This document shows positions 32,755-36,562 of a DNA stretch of 36,562 bases, in pieces; positions within the stretch are counted from its first letter, which is position 1, and every line of letters begins with the position of its first letter. Origin of the DNA: JAURVT01 sp049059935 (lineage in GTDB: Bacteria; Actinomycetota; Actinomycetes; Propionibacteriales; Nocardioidaceae). The notes beneath the pieces were generated by a model. That model searched no databases and had not been told where the DNA came from. It worked only from the letters and a program-made list of their open reading frames with translations. A program made the position numbers and the translations under genes. The stretch lies in NCBI RefSeq assembly GCF_049059935.1, contig NZ_JBMGQR010000041.1, positions 1 through 36,562 on the forward strand, written 5' to 3'.

Positions 32755-33729
32755 TCACAGCGACCGCTGCATCTCCCCGGCCATCTCCACCAGCTCGAAC
32801 CCCATGGCCGCGTTGACGTCGATCATCGGGCCGTTCACCTCGGCGTTCCAGGTGTGCACCTCGGTGCGGGGCCCGATCGCCGGTGCGGCGACGTGCAGGT
32901 TGCGCACCTTCATCGCCAGACCGAGACGGTGCCCGCGGTGGGCCGGGAGGACGAGGGTGTCCCACTGGAACACGCGCAGCAGGTCGCCCGACGGCACCAC
33001 GAGCCGGGTGTGGCCGGCGAGCGCACCGTCGGGCGCGACGGCCACCGTCGTCACCGCCACCCGTGCCATCGCGTCCAGCTCGGACTCCGCGTGCCGCAGC
33101 CGGTCGACGTCGTAGACCTCGGGCTCCCAGGCCATGTCGCCGCTCGGCGCCTCGGCGAGCAGGGCGCCGAGCAGGGCGGCGTACTCCGGCGCCCACGCGT
33201 CGGGGCACCGGCCGGTCCAGCTGGACAGCCGGTAGCCACCGGACGGCTCCACCTCGTCGAGCGCGACGGGCAGCGTCAGGACGCGGTGCGCGTCCACCAG
33301 GCCGACGGCGAAGCCGTGCGCCTCGAGGAAGCGTCGTCCGCCCGAGGTCTCCTCGCCCACCGGCCAGGACGCGCCGGCGACGGCCGTGCGTCGGCCCTCC
33401 CCGCGCGACAGGTCCAGCAGGTGCTCGAGCAGCACCGCGCCGTGCCCGCGTCCGCGGCGCTCCGGCACGACGCCTAGCTCGACCCACGCCAGGTCGGTGT
33501 TGTCGGTGTCGGCGAGCGACAGCAGGCCCCACCCGACGGGCTCGCCGCCGGCGTCTCGGGCGAGGAACCGCAGCTCGCGCTCGTAGGGCGAGGTCGACGC
33601 CATGCGCACGCGCTTCTCGGTCGCCGTCCACGGGGTGTCCCAGCGGCCGTCCTGCGACCGCGCGTACACGTCGAGCAGCTCCCCGACGGTGGCGGCGTCG
33701 TCCGCGCGCACCTCGACGATCGTCGTCAC
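32755..33729 (-). CDS. Tandem GNAT-domain acetyltransferase
   Basis: 324 residues with two GNAT domains. Domain 1 (about 1-160) contains AWVELGVVPERRGRGHGAVLLEHLL with a full acetyl-CoA loop. Domain 2 (about 165-324) contains FQWDTLVLPAHRGHRLGLAMKVRNL and ends VNGPMIDVNAAMGFELVEMAGEMQ. Two-domain members include mycothiol synthase (MshD), but specific MshD features could not be confirmed, so no symbol is given. The start is GTG 33729 with TAGCCT exactly 6 nt upstream, hence probably leaderless. It lies just downstream of glmM on the same strand but has its own promoter. Confidence 0.85.
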   Translation of the reverse strand: MTTIVEVRADDAATVGELLDVYARSQDGRWDTPWTATEKRVRMASTSPYERELRFLARDAGGEPVGWGLLSLADTDNTDLAWVELGVVPERRGRGHGAVLLEHLLDLSRGEGRRTAVAGASWPVGEETSGGRRFLEAHGFAVGLVDAHRVLTLPVALDEVEPSGGYRLSSWTGRCPDAWAPEYAALLGALLAEAPSGDMAWEPEVYDVDRLRHAESELDAMARVAVTTVAVAPDGALAGHTRLVVPSGDLLRVFQWDTLVLPAHRGHRLGLAMKVRNLHVAAPAIGPRTEVHTWNAEVNGPMIDVNAAMGFELVEMAGEMQRSL

Positions 33730-33741
33730 GGCGCGAGGCTA
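33730..33741 (-). promoter_or_regulatory. Leaderless promoter of the tandem GNAT gene
   Basis: Minus-strand TAGCCT (33741-33736), 6 nt, then GTG 33729, with no SD. Confidence 0.65.
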
Positions 33742-33782
33742 CGCGGCAGGACCCTTCGCGGGCACCTGGTTTCGACCGACGC

Positions 33783-35129
33783 TCAGAGCGCCAGCGCGCT
33801 GGCGACGACGCCGGCGAGACGGCCGGCGACCTCGTCGGCGTGCTCGCGGGTGCCGGCCTCGACCATCACGCGGACCAGCGGCTCGGTGCCCGAGGAGCGG
33901 AGCAGCACGCGACCGGAGGTGCCGAGCTCGTGCTCGGCCTCGGCGACGGCCGCCAGCACGGCGTGGTCGGTGCCCGCACGGGCCTTGTCGACCCCGGGGA
34001 CGTTGACGAGCACCTGCGGGAGCCGGGTGACGACCGACGCGAGGTCGGCGATCGTGCGGCCGGTCTCGGCCATGCGGGCCGCGACGTGCAGGGCGGTGAG
34101 GACGCCGTCGCCGGTGGTGGCGTGGTCGCTCATGATGACGTGCCCGGACTGCTCGCCGCCCAGGGTGTAGCCGTGGGCGCGCATGGACTCGAGGACGTAC
34201 CGGTCGCCCACCGCGGTCTGGTCGACGGTGATGCCCGCGCGCTCCATCGCCTGGACGAAGCCGAGGTTGCTCATCACGGTGGCCACCACGGTGTCCTGCG
34301 CCAGCCGGCCGCCCTCGTGGGCGGCGACCGCGAGCATCGCGAGGATCTGGTCGCCGTCGACGACCTCGCCAGCCGCGTCGACGGCAAGGCACCGGTCGGC
34401 GTCGCCGTCGAAGGCGAACCCGGCGTCGGCACCGTGCGCCACGACGGCGGCCTGGAGGTCCTCCAGGTGCGTCGAGCCGCAGCGCTCGTTGATGTTGAGC
34501 CCGTCGGGCTCGGCGTGGAGAGCGACCACCCGGGCGCCCTTGGCGGCGAACACGGCGGGACCGACCTCGAAGGCCGCCCCGTTGGCGCAGTCGAGGACGA
34601 TCGTCAGGCCCTCGAGCGAGACGGGCGTGGTGAGCGTCAGGTGGCGCACGTACTCGGCGACGGCGGTGTGGCTGTCGCCGACACGACCGACGGCCGCGCC
34701 CGTGGGGCGCTGCCAGGGCTCGCGCAGGCGCGACTCGATGGCGTCCTCGACGGCGTCGTCGAGCTTGAGCCCCCCGCGGGCGAGGAACTTGATGCCGTTG
34801 TCGGGCATCGCGTTGTGGCTGGCCGAGATCATCACGCCCATGTCGGCCTTCAGCGCCGACGTCAGGTACGCCGCGCCGGGCGTCGGGACGACGCCGAGCC
34901 GGTGCACGTCGACGCCCGCCGAGGCCAGGCCCGCGACGACCGCGGCCTCGATGAACTCACCGGAGGCACGCGGGTCGCGGGCGACGACGGCCGTGGGTCG
35001 CTGGTCGGCGAACGCCCCGGCCTCGCCGAGGACGTGTGCCGCCGCGACCGCGAGGTCGAGCGTCAGCTCGGCCGTGATGTCGACGTTGGCGACACCACGG
35101 GCGCCGTCGGTGCCGAAGATCCTCCCCAT
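33783..35129 (-). CDS. glmM: Phosphoglucosamine mutase
   Basis: Converts glucosamine-6-phosphate to glucosamine-1-phosphate, the step after GlmS. 448 residues. MGRIFGTDGARGVAN start, phosphoserine Ser104 in MISASHNAMPDNGIKF, metal-binding DGDADR (241-246), sugar-binding GGEQSGH, and phosphate-binding RSSGTEPLVRVMVE near the end. All four domains are complete. ATG 35129 is 13 nt after the rpsI stop, so it is co-transcribed with rplM-rpsI as in other actinobacteria. Confidence 0.97.
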   Translation of the reverse strand: MGRIFGTDGARGVANVDITAELTLDLAVAAAHVLGEAGAFADQRPTAVVARDPRASGEFIEAAVVAGLASAGVDVHRLGVVPTPGAAYLTSALKADMGVMISASHNAMPDNGIKFLARGGLKLDDAVEDAIESRLREPWQRPTGAAVGRVGDSHTAVAEYVRHLTLTTPVSLEGLTIVLDCANGAAFEVGPAVFAAKGARVVALHAEPDGLNINERCGSTHLEDLQAAVVAHGADAGFAFDGDADRCLAVDAAGEVVDGDQILAMLAVAAHEGGRLAQDTVVATVMSNLGFVQAMERAGITVDQTAVGDRYVLESMRAHGYTLGGEQSGHVIMSDHATTGDGVLTALHVAARMAETGRTIADLASVVTRLPQVLVNVPGVDKARAGTDHAVLAAVAEAEHELGTSGRVLLRSSGTEPLVRVMVEAGTREHADEVAGRLAGVVASALAL

Positions 35130-35142
35130 AGAGGACCCTCGA

Positions 35143-35655
35143 TCAGCGCTTGGAGTACTGCGGTGCCTTGCGGGCCTTCTTCAGACCGGCCTTCTTGCGC
35201 TCCTTGATGCGAGCGTCGCGCGTGAGGAGCCCGGCCTTCTTCAGCGTCGGGCGGTTGGTCTCCTCGTCGATCTCGTTCAGGCAGCGGGCGACACCGAGAC
35301 GCAGCGCGCCGGCCTGGCCGGTGGGGCCGCCGCCGTGGATGCGCACCAGGATGTCGAAGCGACCCTCGAGGCCGAGCGCCGCGAAGGGCTCGTTGACGAT
35401 CTGCTGGTGGACCTTGTTGGGGAAGTACGCGTCGAGCGTGCGTCCGTTGACGGTCCACTCACCGCTGCCGGGGACGATGCGCACGCGGGCGATGGCCTCC
35501 TTGCGACGGCCGGTGGCCGCGGCGGGGGCGATCACGGCGGGGCGCGACTCGGTGTCGGCGCCCGGCGCGGTCTCGGAGGTGTACGCCACGCCCTGCTCGT
35601 CGGTCTGGTAGTCGACCTCGGCGTCGGCGGCGGTGTCGGTGGTGGTCTCGGCCAC
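35143..35655 (-). CDS. rpsI: 30S ribosomal protein S9
   Basis: 170 residues. The S9 domain starts at about residue 48 (ATGRRKEAIARVRIVPG) and ends with the conserved C-terminal KAPQYSKR that reaches the decoding site. The first about 45 residues are an acidic, disordered-looking extension, longer than in E. coli and a known feature of actinobacterial S9. The start is GTG 35655 with GAGGA just upstream; a GTG at 35667 would bury that SD inside the gene. Confidence 0.97.
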   Translation of the reverse strand: MAETTTDTAADAEVDYQTDEQGVAYTSETAPGADTESRPAVIAPAAATGRRKEAIARVRIVPGSGEWTVNGRTLDAYFPNKVHQQIVNEPFAALGLEGRFDILVRIHGGGPTGQAGALRLGVARCLNEIDEETNRPTLKKAGLLTRDARIKERKKAGLKKARKAPQYSKR

Positions 35656-35704
35656 GGGGTTCCTCACTGGTCCTTGGTGCTGGTGCTCGGGAAGTGACGC
35701 TGCG

Positions 35705-36148
35705 TCACTGGGAGATCTGCGTGATCTCGAACGGCTCGGGCTTCTGCGCGGCGTGCGGGTGCTCGGGGCCGGAGTAGACCTTGAGCTTGCGGATCATCGC
35801 GCGGCCCAGGCGGTTCTTCGGCAGCATGCCGGCGACCGACTTCTCGATGGCCTTGCGGGGGTCCTTGGCGAGCAGGTCGCCGTAGGCGATCGTCTTCAGG
35901 CCGCCCGGGTAGCCGCTGTGACGGTAGGCCAGCTTGTCGGTGGGCTTGTTGCCCGACAGCGAGACCTTGGAGGCGTTGACGATGACGACGAAGTCGCCGT
36001 TGTCGACGTGGGGCGCGAACGTCGGCTTGTGCTTGCCGCGAAGCAGCTGGGCGGTCTGGACGCTCAGGCGTCCGAGAACGACGTCCTGCGCGTCGATGAC
36101 GTGCCACTTCTGGTCGACGTCGCCGGGCTTCGGGCTGTACGTGCGCAC
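35705..36148 (-). CDS. rplM: 50S ribosomal protein L13
   Basis: 147 residues, the usual length. WHVIDAQDVVLGRLSVQTAQLLRGKHKPTFAPHVDNGDFVVIVNA is typical (shown here only by its parts: WHVIDAQDVVLGRL near 15-28 and HVDNGDFVVIVNA near 47-59), followed by YRHSGYPGGLK and GMLPKNRLGR. GTG 36148; AAGG lies somewhat far upstream. First gene of the rplM-rpsI-glmM unit. Leader of about 85 nt from the promoter at 36240-36269. Confidence 0.97.
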   Translation of the reverse strand: MRTYSPKPGDVDQKWHVIDAQDVVLGRLSVQTAQLLRGKHKPTFAPHVDNGDFVVIVNASKVSLSGNKPTDKLAYRHSGYPGGLKTIAYGDLLAKDPRKAIEKSVAGMLPKNRLGRAMIRKLKVYSGPEHPHAAQKPEPFEITQISQ

Positions 36149-36239
36149 GGGATCTCTACCTTCGGGGTGTCAGGTGGTGTCACATGGAAACGGTGCACCG
36201 CGTGCGGCCGACGGACGGCTGCAGCAGGCACGACGTCCC

Positions 36240-36269
36240 AGGGTAACGGGAGGGCGGCAGGAGGGTCAA
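36240..36269 (-). promoter_or_regulatory. rplM operon promoter
   Basis: Minus-strand TTGACC (36269-36264), 18 nt, TACCCT (36245-36240). Start would be near 36233, giving an 85-nt leader before rplM. The rest of the 269-bp gap to citrate synthase shows no gene; TAGGTT (36317-36322) could be a -10 for the plus strand. Confidence 0.65.
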
Positions 36270-36417
36270 AACGACCCCGCTCGCACCCGGGGTGTGCGTG
36301 GGCGATGCCGACGCAATAGGTTTGGGGCGGCTGCGCCTCACCACCAGATCGTACGCCCGCCCGGCCCGGCCGACCCCGGCCCGGGATGCTCCGAACCGAC
36401 ACGAGGGAGATCCCGAC

Positions 36418-36562
36418 GTGACCGAGCAGAACCAGACCCTGACCGTCACCGACAACCGGACGGGCGAGACCTACGAGCTCCCCATCACCGACGGGGCGAT
36501 CCGTGGGTCCGACCTGGCGAAGGTCGGCAAGACCGACGACCAGCCGGGCGTCGCGCTGTACG
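36418..36562 (+). CDS. gltA: Citrate synthase, N-terminal fragment (cut by window edge)
   Basis: 48 codons visible from GTG 36418, preceded by GAGGGAGA. The peptide begins TEQNQTLTVTDNRTGETYEL and continues PITDGAIRGSDLAKVG, the start of actinobacterial type II citrate synthase, which condenses oxaloacetate and acetyl-CoA. The catalytic residues lie beyond the window, so the call rests on the N-terminus only. Confidence 0.82.
   Translation, partial: MTEQNQTLTVTDNRTGETYELPITDGAIRGSDLAKVGKTDDQPGVALY

Overview
The window is chromosomal DNA of a high-GC actinomycete, most likely Propionibacteriales/Nocardioidaceae (Nocardioides- or Aeromicrobium-like). This is inferred from the very high GC, the many GTG starts, TAnnnT -10 boxes with leaderless starts, and gene order. 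The core matches, from memory, the M. tuberculosis block running from guaB3/guaB2 through sigD, groEL1/groES, tsaD, rimI, tsaB, tsaE, alr and glmS to glmM, rpsI and rplM. No tRNA, rRNA, CRISPR array, insertion sequence or prophage gene was seen.

Layout. 1-4521 (minus): guaB3 (cut by the window edge), guaB, a membrane anti-sigma factor (RsdA-like) overlapping its SigD-like sigma factor, and a 73-codon ORF of unknown function behind an IdeR/DtxR-like iron box. 4581-6821 (minus): groES-groEL with two CIRCE operators around one promoter, a strong hairpin between the two genes, and a histidine-containing GroEL tail. 6860-16122: an accessory stretch with a THUMP-like methyltransferase, a PIG-L deacetylase with an extra N-terminal domain, a secreted C39-type peptidase, a class A beta-lactamase divergent from a LysR regulator that is coupled to a second penicillin-binding-like serine hydrolase, a POT peptide transporter and a secreted M14 carboxypeptidase. 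16170-17213: tsaD. 17384-20518: a second accessory insert (aldo/keto reductase, DoxX, PlsC-type acyltransferase, GNAT). 20508-28445 (minus): eight close-packed or overlapping genes, glmS-acpS-nnr-alr-alpha/beta hydrolase-(GNAT-tsaE)-tsaB-rimI. 28500-33729: coaA, tspO, a MarR regulator, an APH-like kinase, a small membrane protein and a double GNAT protein. 33783-36148 (minus): glmM, rpsI and rplM. 36418 to the edge: the start of citrate synthase.

How it fits together. The core genes serve purine synthesis, protein folding, t6A tRNA modification (TsaB/D/E), cell-wall precursor supply (GlmS, GlmM, Alr), cofactor metabolism (AcpS, Nnr, CoaA) and ribosome assembly. The accessory inserts lean towards peptide and cell-wall peptide handling (C39 peptidase, M14 peptidase, POT transporter, two beta-lactamase-fold proteins).

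Most unusual signals: (i) an 84-bp inverted element present twice in opposite orientations between convergent genes, with a compensatory G-C to A-T change in its stem; (ii) an interleaved A-B-A'-B' palindrome between tsaD and the aldo/keto reductase, probably outside both mRNAs; (iii) an iron box inside the loop of a perfect 16-bp stem whose proximal arm holds the Shine-Dalgarno and start codon of the small ORF; (iv) seven promoters with exactly 6 nt between the -10 box and the start codon, including a symmetric back-to-back pair; (v) a GNAT-TsaE fusion; (vi) a GuaB3 with His in place of the catalytic Cys.
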